Assembly: GCF_001012825.1 (NCBI RefSeq)
Contig: NZ_LCZJ02000018.1
Span: 700,531 to 764,530 of the forward strand
Length of the DNA: 64,000 nt
Source of the DNA: Paenibacillus etheri
Lineage (GTDB): Bacteria > Bacillota > Bacilli > Paenibacillales > Paenibacillaceae
Direction of reading: 5' to 3'
Shown here: in pieces, positions 1-7,368 of the stretch
How positions within the stretch are numbered: position 1 is the first letter of the stretch
Layout: each line of letters starts with the position of its first letter
Notes under the pieces: generated by a model
The model's database searches: none
What the model saw: only the letters and a program-made list of their open reading frames with translations
What the model was told of the DNA's origin: nothing
Translations under genes and position numbers: made by a program

Positions 1-369
1 TATACACCCTTTTTGTTAGTCGCCATTCGGGGTACGCTTGGTTGGAGCTTATTCGGCGTTATTTGGGGGATCGCAGTATTTGGCGTTTTCTTCAAAGCAT
101 TTTTTGTTAAAAAGTTTCTGTTTATGTCCACCATTTTCTACATCGCAATGGGGTGGCTGATTGTAATCGCCTGGAATCCTCTTTCGGCTGTTGTAGCAGA
201 CGGTGGGATGATCCTGCTGATGGCTGGTGGAATACTCTATACATTAGGCACGGTTTTTTATGTATGGAGAGGGTTTCCATATCATCATGCGATTTGGCAT
301 GTATTTGTTCTTGCTGGTAGTGTTACACACTTCTTCGCCGTATTGATTTATGTACTGCCGATCCAATAA
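1..369 (+). CDS. Hemolysin III family membrane protein, C-terminal part (cut by window edge)
   Basis: The reading frame is open from base 1, so the N-terminus lies outside the window; 122 residues are visible. The stretch is strongly hydrophobic, with about four membrane segments. It shows family hallmarks of the HlyIII/PAQR-like proteins: a YTPFLL...RG..GW segment near the left edge and HAIWHVFVLAGSVTHF near the end. The family consists of seven-helix integral membrane proteins (YqfA/YplQ-like) with a proposed metal-dependent hydrolase fold; haemolysis is not a firmly established role. A strong terminator follows. Family call is confident, biochemical role is not. Confidence 0.85.
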   Translation, partial: YTPFLLVAIRGTLGWSLFGVIWGIAVFGVFFKAFFVKKFLFMSTIFYIAMGWLIVIAWNPLSAVVADGGMILLMAGGILYTLGTVFYVWRGFPYHHAIWHVFVLAGSVTHFFAVLIYVLPIQ

Positions 370-410
370 TTTCAAGCGGATTTTCTACGGGAATAAGGGA
401 TTTTTAATAG

Positions 411-455
411 AGAAAGAGATGACAAGCAAAAATGCTTGACATCTCTCTTTCTTTT
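411..455 (+). terminator. Rho-independent terminator after the hemolysin III gene
   Basis: Long hairpin: AGAAAGAGATG pairs with CATCTCTCTTTCT, continuing inward through CAAGCA / TGCTTG around an AAAA loop, then a T-rich run (TTTCTTTT). It separates the hemolysin III gene from the ylxM-ffh operon. Confidence 0.8.
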
Positions 456-518
456 AGGTATCATAAGGGACGTTGTGAAGGTGTAAAGTGTTTTTCCTTG
501 ACGAAGGGTGTGCTCTTA

Positions 519-875
519 ATGAGTCAGGAGAATAGACTCGAGAAAACGAATCGTATCAATCTGCTTTTTGCCTTCTATGAACGACTGCTTACAGATAAGC
601 AGCAAACGTTTCTTAAATATTATTTTCACGATGATTTTTCCTTGGGAGAGATTGCCGCTGAATTTGAAATCAGCCGCCAAGCCGTTTATGAACATATTAA
701 ACGGGCGGAGCAAGTCCTAGAAAATTATGAAGAAAAACTTGGATTATTAGTGAAGCATGAGAGTCGTACCAAATATTTAGAAGAACTGCGCAGACTGCCG
801 GAGAATGGGATGCTGCCTGAGCAATATAAACTTCGGTTCGCGGAGATCGTGGATCGCTTGCAGAGGTTAGAGTAG
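519..875 (+). CDS. ylxM: YlxM-family helix-turn-helix protein, putative SRP component
   Basis: A 118-residue protein of the UPF0122/YlxM family. It has a sigma-70 region-4-like helix-turn-helix at about residues 15-65 ([21 protein letters not shown]). In Firmicutes and mollicutes this gene lies directly upstream of ffh; the Streptococcus homologue has been reported to act with the signal recognition particle. The frame is open further upstream from 432, but that extension runs through the terminator stem and lacks a good ribosome site. The ATG at 519 has a GAAGGG-type site and matches the family start. It ends 20 bp before ffh, so co-translation is likely. Confidence 0.9.
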   Translation: MSQENRLEKTNRINLLFAFYERLLTDKQQTFLKYYFHDDFSLGEIAAEFEISRQAVYEHIKRAEQVLENYEEKLGLLVKHESRTKYLEELRRLPENGMLPEQYKLRFAEIVDRLQRLE

Positions 876-895
876 CATGAAGGGAGAAACTGCAT

Positions 896-2281
896 ATGGC
901 GTTTGAAGGTTTAACCGGAAGATTGCAGAATGTGTTCAGCAAGCTGCGCGGTAAAGGTAAAGTATCCGAAGATGACGTAAACGAAGCTATGCGCGAAGTA
1001 CGGTTGGCCCTTCTGGAAGCCGACGTTAACTTCAAGGTAGTTAAAGAATTCGTGGCTAAGGTGAAAGAAAAGTCTATTGGCACAGAAGTCATGGACAGCT
1101 TTACACCTGGCATGGTCATTATCGACATCGTTAATAAGGAACTAACCGAGCTGATGGGCGGAAGCCAATCGAAGCTGGCCAAGTCGAACAAGCCACCGAC
1201 TGTCATTATGATGACGGGTCTACAAGGGGCGGGTAAGACAACCACTTCGGGTAAGCTGGCCAAGCTGTTACAGAAGGGCAATCATCGTCCGCTCCTGGTT
1301 GCGGGAGATATTTACCGTCCTGCTGCTATCAAGCAGTTGCAAGTGCTGGGAGAACAGATTAAGGTGCCGGTGTTCTCGCTTGGGGATCAGACTAGTCCGG
1401 TAGAAATTGCCAGACAAGCTGTACAGCATGCGAAGGATAACGGACTCGATTATGTTATTATCGATACTGCAGGCCGCCTGCATATTGATGAAGAACTAAT
1501 GGAAGAACTCAAGCAGATTCACAATGTTGTAAATCCTGATGAAGTACTTCTTGTAGTAGATGCAATGACCGGTCAAGACGCCGTGAACGTAGCCGAGAGC
1601 TTTAATAAGCAGCTTGAGCTTACAGGGGTAGTATTGACGAAGCTCGACGGCGATAGCCGCGGTGGTGCTGCACTATCCGTCAAAGCCGTTACTGGTTGCC
1701 CGATCAAATTCGCTGCGCTAGGTGAGAAGATCGACGCGCTGGAGCCGTTCCATCCGGAACGAATGGCTTCGCGGATTTTGGGTATGGGCGACATGCTGTC
1801 GCTGATTGAGAAAGCTCAAGCGAATATTGACACTGACAAAGCTAAGGAAATGGAACGTAAGATGCGTAATGCGGAATTTACGTTTGATGATTTCCTTGAG
1901 CAAATGGATCAGGTGAAGAAGCTTGGCCCGATCGATCAAATACTTGATATGCTGCCTGGCATGAACAAAGCCAAGGGTATTAAAGATTTAAAAGTTGATG
2001 ACAAGCAAATGGGTCGCGTTGAAGCCATAGTTCATTCTATGACTAAGACGGAAAAACGTCAGCCTGAGATCATTAACCATAACCGCCGCAAACGTATTGC
2101 TGCCGGTAGCGGAACCTCGGTCGCTGAGGTCAACCGACTCATCAAGCAATTTGATGAGATGCGTAAGATGATGAAGCAATTCTCCGGCATGATGGGTGGA
2201 GGCGGCAAGGCCTCCAAGAAGAATGCCATGAAGCAGCTTAAAGGGCTAGGCGGCAAAGGGATGAAGTTCCCTTTTAAATGA
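896..2281 (+). CDS. ffh: Signal recognition particle GTPase Ffh
   Basis: 461-residue SRP54 protein that binds signal sequences and the 4.5S/scRNA and delivers ribosomes to FtsY at the membrane. Domain order is N helical bundle (1-95), G domain (100-295) and Met-rich M domain (300-461). The G domain shows GLQGAGKTT near residue 108, DTAGRL, and TKLDGD. The M domain has LPGMNKAKG and ends in a Met/Gly/Lys-rich tail. Length is typical of the family. An AGGGAG site lies upstream. It is part of the ylxM-ffh-rpsP-khpA-rimM-trmD unit. Confidence 0.98.
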   Translation: MAFEGLTGRLQNVFSKLRGKGKVSEDDVNEAMREVRLALLEADVNFKVVKEFVAKVKEKSIGTEVMDSFTPGMVIIDIVNKELTELMGGSQSKLAKSNKPPTVIMMTGLQGAGKTTTSGKLAKLLQKGNHRPLLVAGDIYRPAAIKQLQVLGEQIKVPVFSLGDQTSPVEIARQAVQHAKDNGLDYVIIDTAGRLHIDEELMEELKQIHNVVNPDEVLLVVDAMTGQDAVNVAESFNKQLELTGVVLTKLDGDSRGGAALSVKAVTGCPIKFAALGEKIDALEPFHPERMASRILGMGDMLSLIEKAQANIDTDKAKEMERKMRNAEFTFDDFLEQMDQVKKLGPIDQILDMLPGMNKAKGIKDLKVDDKQMGRVEAIVHSMTKTEKRQPEIINHNRRKRIAAGSGTSVAEVNRLIKQFDEMRKMMKQFSGMMGGGGKASKKNAMKQLKGLGGKGMKFPFK

Positions 2282-2328
2282 TCTTGCTGTTCTAATATCC
2301 CGAAACTATTTTAAGGAGGTGATTTTTC

Positions 2329-2601
2329 GTGGCAGTACGTATTCGTCTGAAAAGAATGGGAGCGCATAAAGCGCCTTTCTATCGTGTAGTGGTTTCCGAT
2401 TCCCGGTCCCCTCGTGACGGTCGTTTTATCGAGGAAATCGGTTATTATAATCCGATTGAACAACCGGCAGTAGTTAAGATCGATGAGGAAAAAGCTCTTA
2501 AATGGCTTCAAACAGGTGCGCAAGCATCTGATACAGTACGCAACTTGCTTTCCAAAGCTGGCGTAATGAAGAAGTTTCATGAGCTTAAGCAACAGAAATA
2601 A
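2329..2601 (+). CDS. rpsP: 30S ribosomal protein S16
   Basis: 90 residues, standard length. It begins [18 protein letters not shown] after a GTG start and contains the diagnostic [19 protein letters not shown] segment. S16 binds 16S rRNA and is needed for 30S body assembly. A strong AAGGAGGTGA site lies 8 bases before the GTG at 2329, which settles the start. It sits between ffh and the KH-domain gene, as in other Bacilli. Confidence 0.98.
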   Translation: MAVRIRLKRMGAHKAPFYRVVVSDSRSPRDGRFIEEIGYYNPIEQPAVVKIDEEKALKWLQTGAQASDTVRNLLSKAGVMKKFHELKQQK

Positions 2602-2623
2602 TGACTGATTGCGAGGGTCCTCT

Positions 2624-2854
2624 ATGGAAGAATTAGTTGGAGTAATTGCTAAGGCTTTAGTGGATCATCCAGAAGATGTGACGGTACGAGCGGTGGAGAA
2701 GGATCACCTAATTGTCTATGAACTGTCCGTACATCCTGATGATGTAGGAAAGGTCATTGGCAAGCAAGGAAGGATCGCTAAGGCGCTCCGTACAGTAGTC
2801 ACATCTGCAGCAGTCAAGAGCGATAAACGCGTAACTGTAGATATTTTATCTTAA
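2624..2854 (+). CDS. khpA: KH-domain RNA-binding protein KhpA (YlqC)
   Basis: 76-residue single KH-domain protein. The nucleotide-binding GKVIGKQGRIAKALR loop lies near residues 38-52, with a C-terminal beta strand VTVDILS. KhpA forms an RNA-binding dimer, with KhpB in streptococci, that affects cell length and division. The frame opens at a TTG at 2609, but the ATG at 2624 has a GAGGG site 6 bases upstream and gives the usual MEELV N-terminus. A terminator-like hairpin follows before rimM. Confidence 0.93.
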   Translation: MEELVGVIAKALVDHPEDVTVRAVEKDHLIVYELSVHPDDVGKVIGKQGRIAKALRTVVTSAAVKSDKRVTVDILS

Positions 2855-2869
2855 ATGATGCGTACAATG

Positions 2870-2903
2870 AGGGGCTAGGGATAGTATATCCCGGCTCCTT
2901 TTT
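2870..2903 (+). terminator. Terminator or attenuator between khpA and rimM
   Basis: Hairpin AGGGGC-GGGATA around GTA, closing with TATCCC-GCTCC (one G-U pair and a small bulge), followed by TTTTT. It lies inside the operon, so it probably lowers transcription of rimM-trmD relative to rpsP rather than ending the unit fully. Confidence 0.65.
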
Positions 2904-2946
2904 GTTCAAATATAGATTAAATGAAGCTTGTAAAGGAGAGGGTTAT

Positions 2947-3471
2947 ATGACAGAAGAGTTAACCGTAGGCAGACTTGTGAATACACATGGTATTCGCGGG
3001 GAGATTAAAGTACTATCCCATACCGATTTCCCTGATGTTCGTTTTGCTGCAGGTAAGAAGCTGATGGTGATCCCTGCAGATGGCAGTGCTAAATTCGAAG
3101 TAACTGTAGAATCCGCTCGTGAGCACAAGGGTATGTTCATCGTTAAGCTCAAAGGGTATACGAACATCAATGAAGTGGAAAAGTATAAAGGCAGCCTTCT
3201 GAAGGTTCCAAGTAATGATTTGGTTGATCTCCCTGAGAACGAATACTACTTCCACCAAATCGTCGGTTGTGAGGTATATACGGATGAAGATGAAAACAAA
3301 CCACTCGGTACGATTACAGAAATCTTACAGCCTGGTGCGAATGACGTGTGGGTCGTTAAGCCTGCAAAGGGACAAGACATCCTTATTCCTGTAATCAATG
3401 ATGTAGTCTTGAATGTGGACATAGAAGCCAAAAAAATTACTGTTCATTTGATGGAAGGGCTATTACCATGA
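2947..3471 (+). CDS. rimM: 16S rRNA processing/30S maturation factor RimM
   Basis: 174 residues with an N-terminal beta-barrel ([16 protein letters not shown] at 6-21) and a C-terminal PRC-barrel (ending [23 protein letters not shown]). RimM binds S19 and helps mature the 30S head. The frame is open from 2902 but the ATG at 2947 has an AAAGGAGAGG site and gives the family N-terminus. Its stop overlaps the trmD start by 4 bp (ATGA), indicating coupled translation. Confidence 0.96.
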   Translation: MTEELTVGRLVNTHGIRGEIKVLSHTDFPDVRFAAGKKLMVIPADGSAKFEVTVESAREHKGMFIVKLKGYTNINEVEKYKGSLLKVPSNDLVDLPENEYYFHQIVGCEVYTDEDENKPLGTITEILQPGANDVWVVKPAKGQDILIPVINDVVLNVDIEAKKITVHLMEGLLP

Positions 3472-4253
3472 TGAGAATTGATGTGCTTACGCTGTTTCCA
3501 GAAATGTGCGAAGGCGTATTCAGCACAAGTATTCTTGGTAAAGCACGTGAAAAAGGAATCGTCTCCTTAAATGCTGTGAACTTCCGTGATTTCTCGGGAA
3601 ATAAGCACAATAGTGTGGATGATACACCGTATGGTGGTGGCGGGGGCATGGTGCTCAAGCCTGATCCGATTTATAATGCAGTCGAGCATGTGCTCGGTAT
3701 TACACCAAACGAGGAAGATAACCGTCGATCTGATGAAGAGGTTTCTGTGAAACCACGTATCATTCTTATGTGTCCACAAGGAAAAACCTACAACCAGAAG
3801 ATTGCAGAGGAGCTGGCGCAAGAGCAGCATTTAATCTTCATATGTGGGCATTATGAGGGATATGATGAGCGGATTCGGGAGCATCTTGTAACAGATGAAC
3901 TTTCGATGGGGGATTACGTGCTAACTGGCGGAGAATTGCCTGCTTTGACGGTTATAGATTCCCTAGTCCGGCTTCAGCCAGGAGCACTCGGAAATGAAAC
4001 CTCTGCGATATCTGACTCGTTCAGCACGGGACTGCTAGAATATCCACACTACACACGTCCTGCCGAGTTTCGCGGCTGGAAGGTACCGGATATTTTGCTG
4101 AGTGGTCATCATGCTAACATCGACATATGGCGGAGAGAGCAGGCACTGCTGCGCACATTGGAACGCAGACCGGACCTGCTTGAAACTGCAGAACTTACGA
4201 TGAAAGACAAGAAGACACTGGAACGTCTAAGAAATGTGGACAAACCGGAGTAA
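3468..4253 (+). CDS. trmD: tRNA (guanine-N1)-methyltransferase TrmD
   Basis: 261-residue SPOUT methyltransferase that makes m1G37 in tRNAs with G36 and so prevents +1 frameshifting. Recognisable motifs are [12 protein letters not shown] at the N-terminus, the glycine-rich [10 protein letters not shown] segment, the knot segment [16 protein letters not shown] with [15 protein letters not shown], and the tRNA-binding C-terminal half. There are two adjacent ATG codons (3468 and 3471); either could serve. It is the last gene of the operon and is followed by a strong terminator. Confidence 0.97.
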   Translation: MMRIDVLTLFPEMCEGVFSTSILGKAREKGIVSLNAVNFRDFSGNKHNSVDDTPYGGGGGMVLKPDPIYNAVEHVLGITPNEEDNRRSDEEVSVKPRIILMCPQGKTYNQKIAEELAQEQHLIFICGHYEGYDERIREHLVTDELSMGDYVLTGGELPALTVIDSLVRLQPGALGNETSAISDSFSTGLLEYPHYTRPAEFRGWKVPDILLSGHHANIDIWRREQALLRTLERRPDLLETAELTMKDKKTLERLRNVDKPE

Positions 4254-4276
4254 TAATTTAATGAAACAGGTATATT

Positions 4277-4318
4277 TGACGTCTTTTTAACGTATCTTAC
4301 GTTAAGGAGGCGTTTTTT
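4277..4318 (+). terminator. Rho-independent terminator of the ffh-trmD operon
   Basis: Near-perfect 17-bp stem: ACGTCTTTTTAACGTA pairs with TACGTTAAGGAGGCGT across a TCT loop, using G-U wobbles, then TTTTTT. The downstream genes therefore form separate units. Confidence 0.9.
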
Positions 4319-4475
4319 GTTATGTGTACCTGAGAACAAATAAAATAATAGTTTTCAAAATAATATGAGTATTGGTGCGTTAAAAGCTTCTTTTTAGGGT
4401 AATGAATAGAGGAGCCGCACTAATATATGCAGCTGATAACGCAGCAAGCTTAACTATTGAAGGGAATGAACTGAA

Positions 4476-4610
4476 GTGACTACGAAGACGCATGAAGAAT
4501 TCAAGCCTAACGTGGACACGATCCACAAGGAAGCGGAGCCGCTCCGCACCGTGAATGATATTATCGATTTTTATACAAATCGCAATTCCCATTCGCCATT
4601 TAAAGAGTGA
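4476..4610 (+). CDS. Small hypothetical protein, 44 residues
   Basis: GTG-started frame of 44 residues (MTTKTHEEFKPN...NSHSPFKE), hydrophilic, with no membrane segment and no cysteine. An in-frame stop lies three codons upstream of the GTG, and AAGGG 11 bases upstream is a modest ribosome site. A pair of terminator-like hairpins follows. I do not recognise a family. The clean composition and terminator suggest a real small gene, but a chance frame cannot be excluded. Confidence 0.5.
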   Translation: MTTKTHEEFKPNVDTIHKEAEPLRTVNDIIDFYTNRNSHSPFKE

Positions 4611-4648
4611 ACATATAAGATCGAACGTTAGGGATTAATCGTTAGGCT

Positions 4649-4709
4649 GAATAAAACCATTAGATACGGTGAATTTTGTGTTCGCTGTCGCTAATGGTTT
4701 TATTCTTTT
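4649..4709 (+). terminator. Inverted repeat with T tail, probable terminator of the small gene
   Basis: Perfect 15-bp arms GAATAAAACCATTAG / CTAATGGTTTTATTC separated by 27 nt, followed by TTTT. The long loop is unusual for an intrinsic terminator. Confidence 0.6.
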
Positions 4710-4716
4710 GGAAGGT

Positions 4717-4770
4717 AAATAACCACTTTCCAATGAGATCTAGCATCTCAGCGAAAAGTGGTTATTTTTT
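4717..4770. terminator. Second hairpin, probably a bidirectional terminator
   Basis: Perfect 13-bp arms AAATAACCACTTT / AAAGTGGTTATTT with an inner TGAGAT / ATCTCA stem, followed by TTT on the + side and preceded by A-rich sequence for the other strand. It abuts repeat copy A. Confidence 0.75.
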
Positions 4771-4772
4771 GA

Positions 4773-4871
4773 AATTATAAGAAAGTATACGATTCACGAT
4801 ATACTTTATCCTTATAATTCTCGCGCAAACGCTTACCGTCCTTAAAAGGACGCCTAAGGCGTTTTAGCTTG
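4773..4871 (+). repeat. Two-hairpin intergenic repeat, copy A (type I)
   Basis: First member of a six-copy family in this window. Hairpin 1 is AATTATAAG-AAAGTATA ... TATACTTT-ATC-CTTATAATT. Hairpin 2 is AAACGC..CGTCCTT / AAGGACG..GCGTTT, ending TAGCTTG. Relative to the other copies, both arms of hairpin 1 carry matching changes that keep the pairing. It follows a terminator and lies 3' of the minus-strand gene at 4897-5073. Confidence 0.85.
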
Positions 4872-4896
4872 CTATAAAAGTTCGTGGAGGCACATG

Positions 4897-5073
4897 TTAT
4901 TCTTTGCGTAAGATTTTGTGTACTCCTGTAAGGAGTGAGTACAGCGCAACACATACGAGAACAGTAACAGCCCATGCATAGTTGCGAACGGTGTAAGTAA
5001 GTGAAGCTAAAATAACGAAAATGGTGATACGCAGTACGCCTTCTTTAATGAACTGTTTTCTTTCTACATTCAT
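4897..5073 (-). CDS. Small two-helix membrane protein, unknown function
   Basis: 58 residues with two hydrophobic helices (about 15-30 and 36-50) and basic ends (MNVERKQFIKEG... and ...HKILRKE). The frame extends upstream to a TTG at 5196, but the ATG at 5073 has a strong GAGGAGG site 8 bases upstream, so the short form is preferred. It is one of few minus-strand genes here and is divergent from the gene at 5280. I do not recognise a family. Confidence 0.65.
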   Translation of the reverse strand: MNVERKQFIKEGVLRITIFVILASLTYTVRNYAWAVTVLVCVALYSLLTGVHKILRKE

Positions 5074-5279
5074 GAGATTGGCCTCCTCGAATGGATGGGA
5101 TATTGCGGACCGCAAGCCGAAGATAGGTCTTACATTATCTATAGCCTTGAGGAATACGAAAGATACAAGGATCGAAAAAAGTAAATATTGACCCAAAGTC
5201 CGACCTATGTAAGTTCGCCGTTACCGACCTGTACTCCTACACATAGATTATATCATTACGAACAAGGAGGAGTACACTA

Positions 5280-5507
5280 GTGGAAGCTTATTATAACTGT
5301 TTGCGTTGTAAGGATAGAAGGGTGCGGATTCTGACTAGAGACGGTAGACAGCACGAAGGCGTTATAACAGATGTAGACAGATACAATGTTTACTTAAGAA
5401 CTGACAATGGTTCTGTGCATACTTCTGCTTTTTGGGGAAATTCTTTTGCCTCAAATCAGATTTTAACTTTGAGTCTGTTCACCTTGCTGGCTATCGCATT
5501 AATTTAA
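5280..5507 (+). CDS. Small protein with LSm/SH3-like barrel and hydrophobic tail
   Basis: 75 residues from a GTG with a strong AAGGAGG site 9 bases upstream. Residues 5-43 (CLRCKDRRVRILTRDGRQHEG, then VITDVDRYNVYLRTD) have the strand pattern of an Sm-like or SH3-type barrel: a basic strand, DGR turn, EGVI and VDRYNVYL. Residues 60-75 (ILTLSLFTLLAIALI) form a short hydrophobic tail that may anchor to or insert in the membrane. It looks like a conserved Paenibacillus-type small protein. The RNA-binding idea is inference from the fold-like pattern only. Confidence 0.7.
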   Translation: MEAYYNCLRCKDRRVRILTRDGRQHEGVITDVDRYNVYLRTDNGSVHTSAFWGNSFASNQILTLSLFTLLAIALI

Positions 5508-5521
5508 TCTCTAGAAATCAA

Positions 5522-5556
5522 AAACAGACCGCCCGATTATCCCGGACGGTCTGTTT
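5522..5556. terminator. Bidirectional terminator between convergent genes
   Basis: AAACAGACCG / CGGTCTGTTT perfect 10-bp stem with a GC-rich loop, A-tract on one side and T-tract on the other. It serves both the + gene at 5280-5507 and the - gene at 5565-6515. Confidence 0.88.
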
Positions 5557-5564
5557 ATTGCTGA

Positions 5565-6515
5565 TTACTGCACTGTAATTGCACCAATATTTGAGTTTAG
5601 GGACAACAAGGGTCCGCCTCCGTTAATATCGGTCTTTCCACCTTCTACACCTTTGATTTGCCCGAGATCACTATTGGCTTCCAAGCTGCATTTCATACCA
5701 TCGGCTAGGACAGCACTGAGGCTGCCAACCTCTGTTTTGGCTTTTAGGCTGCTATCATCCTTCATCCCTGCTATATCCATACGTATACTACCAGTATCGG
5801 ATTCTACAGTGGATTTTCCAGTGATTTTAGCCCCTTCAATATTGATCGCTCCGACGTTGCTGACGATATGATAATTGCCCTCTAGATTACGAAGATGAAT
5901 CTGACCTACGTTATTTGTAATTTTATATTTATTCATGCTGGCGGGGAGTTCTATATTATAGCTTATGCTAAAATCTGAATATCCATATTTGTCTTGCGCC
6001 CATGTCCATAAGTCCTTCTTAGGACTTGATTTGGAATGCGTGGACACCTTTAAAGTATCACCACTGACCTCTACTAAAACTTCAGCATCATCCATAATCT
6101 TTTGACGGTCAGACGCATGGAGAGAGCTGTTGTGGGATGAGATCGTTGCATTTACGTGGATCAGATCTCCTGTAACAGCTGTAACTTCTATTTCTCCTAC
6201 TGCATTGTCCATGCTGAGTACGGACGCTGAACCGATCGCTTGCGATACGGAGAGTTCTTTGCTAATGCTATCTGCTTTAATTTCGTCAACTACCGTAGTA
6301 GCTGTTTCCTCAACGGCTTGCTGCACAGTTGTAGCAGCTTTACCTAGCTCTTGCTTGACGACATCACCAAAGTTTTGGTGCGCATCTTCAGAAATACTCT
6401 TTTCAACATCGTTTTTCGCGGATTGTCTGCCTGGTAATTCAGTGCAACCTGCCAAAAGTACGATAGATAATACGGCTACTGCTGCTAATACACTATTACT
6501 ATTCCTTTTCTTCAT
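5565..6515 (-). CDS. Lipoprotein with DUF4097-like beta-helix adhesin domain
   Basis: 316 residues. The N-terminus is a lipoprotein signal: basic MKKRNSN, a hydrophobic core, and lipobox LLAGC near residues 20-24. A helical, Ala/Val-rich spacer follows (about 35-85). The rest has repeated short strands (VGEIEV, VGQIHL, VGAINI, TGSIRMDI, VGSLSAVL, LGQIKG, IGAITVQ) typical of the DUF4097/DUF4098 right-handed beta-helix family. The substrate is unknown and it should sit on the outer face of the membrane. The start has a GAGGAGGAG site. It is transcribed away from the gene at 6931. Confidence 0.82.
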   Translation of the reverse strand: MKKRNSNSVLAAVAVLSIVLLAGCTELPGRQSAKNDVEKSISEDAHQNFGDVVKQELGKAATTVQQAVEETATTVVDEIKADSISKELSVSQAIGSASVLSMDNAVGEIEVTAVTGDLIHVNATISSHNSSLHASDRQKIMDDAEVLVEVSGDTLKVSTHSKSSPKKDLWTWAQDKYGYSDFSISYNIELPASMNKYKITNNVGQIHLRNLEGNYHIVSNVGAINIEGAKITGKSTVESDTGSIRMDIAGMKDDSSLKAKTEVGSLSAVLADGMKCSLEANSDLGQIKGVEGGKTDINGGGPLLSLNSNIGAITVQ

Positions 6516-6744
6516 TGAATGAACTCCTCCTCATATATGGGTGTATCTGATCTGACCTATGTGACTTCGTTATGTACTTCTGTAAGTATAGCGTATGGGA
6601 TTTTTCTGTAAAAACGGCTGGAGGCGGGTTATTATACTGGACCAAAGACTAGGTCTTAAAAGTGTTCACTACACTTCGATTTTCAATTGTGCTAAAATAA
6701 ATGAAAGATTACTCACTGGATAAATACGGTATGGGTACATATTA

Positions 6745-6888
6745 AAAAAGGGCACAGAAGTCCTCATATACAACCTTCGGCTGCTACTGGAAATCGCTTT
6801 CTTCGGAATAGAAGTGCTTAGATGTGCTAAGGCTACTTTGAAACAGATATAGACCGTTACCTCACTTGCAGAACAGGGCGGTCTTTTT
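6745..6888 (+). ncRNA. Candidate structured leader or small RNA ending in a terminator
   Basis: Non-coding stretch with several local hairpins: CTTAG-ATGTG-CTAAG at 6817-6831, TTTCT / AGAAG around a CGG-containing loop just before it, and a terminal AGACCG / CGGTCT stem (6851-6884) followed by TTTTT. It ends about 40 bases before the gene at 6931, the usual layout of a cis-acting attenuator, but it could be a free small RNA. I could not match it to a riboswitch class I know by motif. Confidence 0.35.
6851..6888 (+). terminator. Rho-independent terminator upstream of the gene at 6931
   Basis: AGACCG / CGGTCT 6-bp stem around a 22-nt loop, then TTTTT. It is upstream of, not downstream of, a coding gene on this strand, which points to attenuation or an independent short transcript. 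Confidence 0.6.
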
Positions 6889-6930
6889 ACTTTATTTCTT
6901 TAATAAATCCTGAAGGGTGGAGGGAGCCAA

Positions 6931-7221
6931 ATGAAATATGTAGCCATTTTGCTTACCTTAGTAGTTTTGACAGTCGTATATTTTTTAGTCTGGAAACGGA
7001 AAATAAATGATACAAAAAATTATCCACGCACTACACGGAGTAATGTAATCTCAATGGATAGTCACCGCAAAGCCAAACTGAGCCCAGGGGAGCAGCCTTG
7101 CTCTTCTTGTAAGAAGAAGAATGGAAAGCTAATCTTCTATGCACAAGATAATGGAACTGTTGTTGGTCTATGTAAAGATTGCCAATCGAAGGCGAAAAAA
7201 AGAGATATGCTACCGCTTTAA
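6931..7221 (+). CDS. Membrane-anchored zinc-ribbon protein, unknown function
   Basis: 96 residues. One N-terminal membrane helix (3-21, VAILLTLVVLTVVYFLVW) is followed by a basic cytosolic part. Four cysteines in the pattern CSSC-(22)-CKDC suggest a small zinc ribbon; a Lys-rich tail follows. The start ATG has a GGAGGGAG site. The terminator-ended leader upstream suggests its expression is controlled. I do not recognise a named family. It lies immediately before the rplS promoter. Confidence 0.65.
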   Translation: MKYVAILLTLVVLTVVYFLVWKRKINDTKNYPRTTRSNVISMDSHRKAKLSPGEQPCSSCKKKNGKLIFYAQDNGTVVGLCKDCQSKAKKRDMLPL

Positions 7222-7235
7222 ATAGGAAAAATAAG

Positions 7236-7264
7236 TTGTAATAGCTCGCTCTTTATGGTATTAT
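7236..7264 (+). promoter_or_regulatory. Sigma-A type promoter of rplS
   Basis: TTGTAA, a 17-base spacer, then TATTAT. The layout is near ideal and lies about 105 bases before the rplS start, giving rplS its own transcript separate from trmD. Confidence 0.8.
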
Positions 7265-7269
7265 TATTT

Positions 7270-7368
7270 CTGTTGTGTGGAATACGGTGGTCCGCTGCGG
7301 ATAATGAGGGAGAGCAAAGTTCTCTCCGGAAGAGGCAAGAACACCTGTACGGAAGGAGGAAGTCCTTA
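7270..7368 (+). promoter_or_regulatory. Ribosomal protein L19 leader region
   Basis: About 100 untranslated bases between the promoter and rplS. They include TCCGC-TGCGGA pairing and a GGAGAG / CTCTCC hairpin at about 7309-7327, then the AAGGAGGA ribosome site. Firmicutes rplS genes are known to carry an autoregulatory L19 leader; position and hairpins fit, but I did not align it to the family model. Confidence 0.55.

Larger units (their letters stand above)
6516..6930. other. 415-bp divergent intergenic region
   Basis: Separates the minus-strand lipoprotein gene from the plus-strand gene at 6931. It must contain promoters for both sides, but I could not assign convincing -35/-10 pairs. The right half holds a candidate structured leader ending in a terminator (6745-6888). 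No open frame with a ribosome site was seen. Confidence 0.6.

Noticed and set aside
697-1281. Long minus-strand open frame over ylxM/ffh
   Set aside because: Lies opposite ffh, has low-complexity Ser/Leu-rich sequence and no ribosome site; a shadow of the ffh codons.
4897-5196. 99-residue form of the minus-strand membrane protein
   Set aside because: The upstream TTG has no ribosome site, while the ATG at 5073 has GAGGAGG at ideal spacing.
6745-6888. T-box leader
   Set aside because: No T-box bulge sequence (TGGNACCGCG type) is present, and the downstream gene is not an aminoacyl-tRNA synthetase or amino acid gene.
7255-7368. N-terminal extension of L19
   Set aside because: The extension is the untranslated rplS leader, containing the promoter -10 and hairpins; the ATG at 7369 has the ribosome site and family start.
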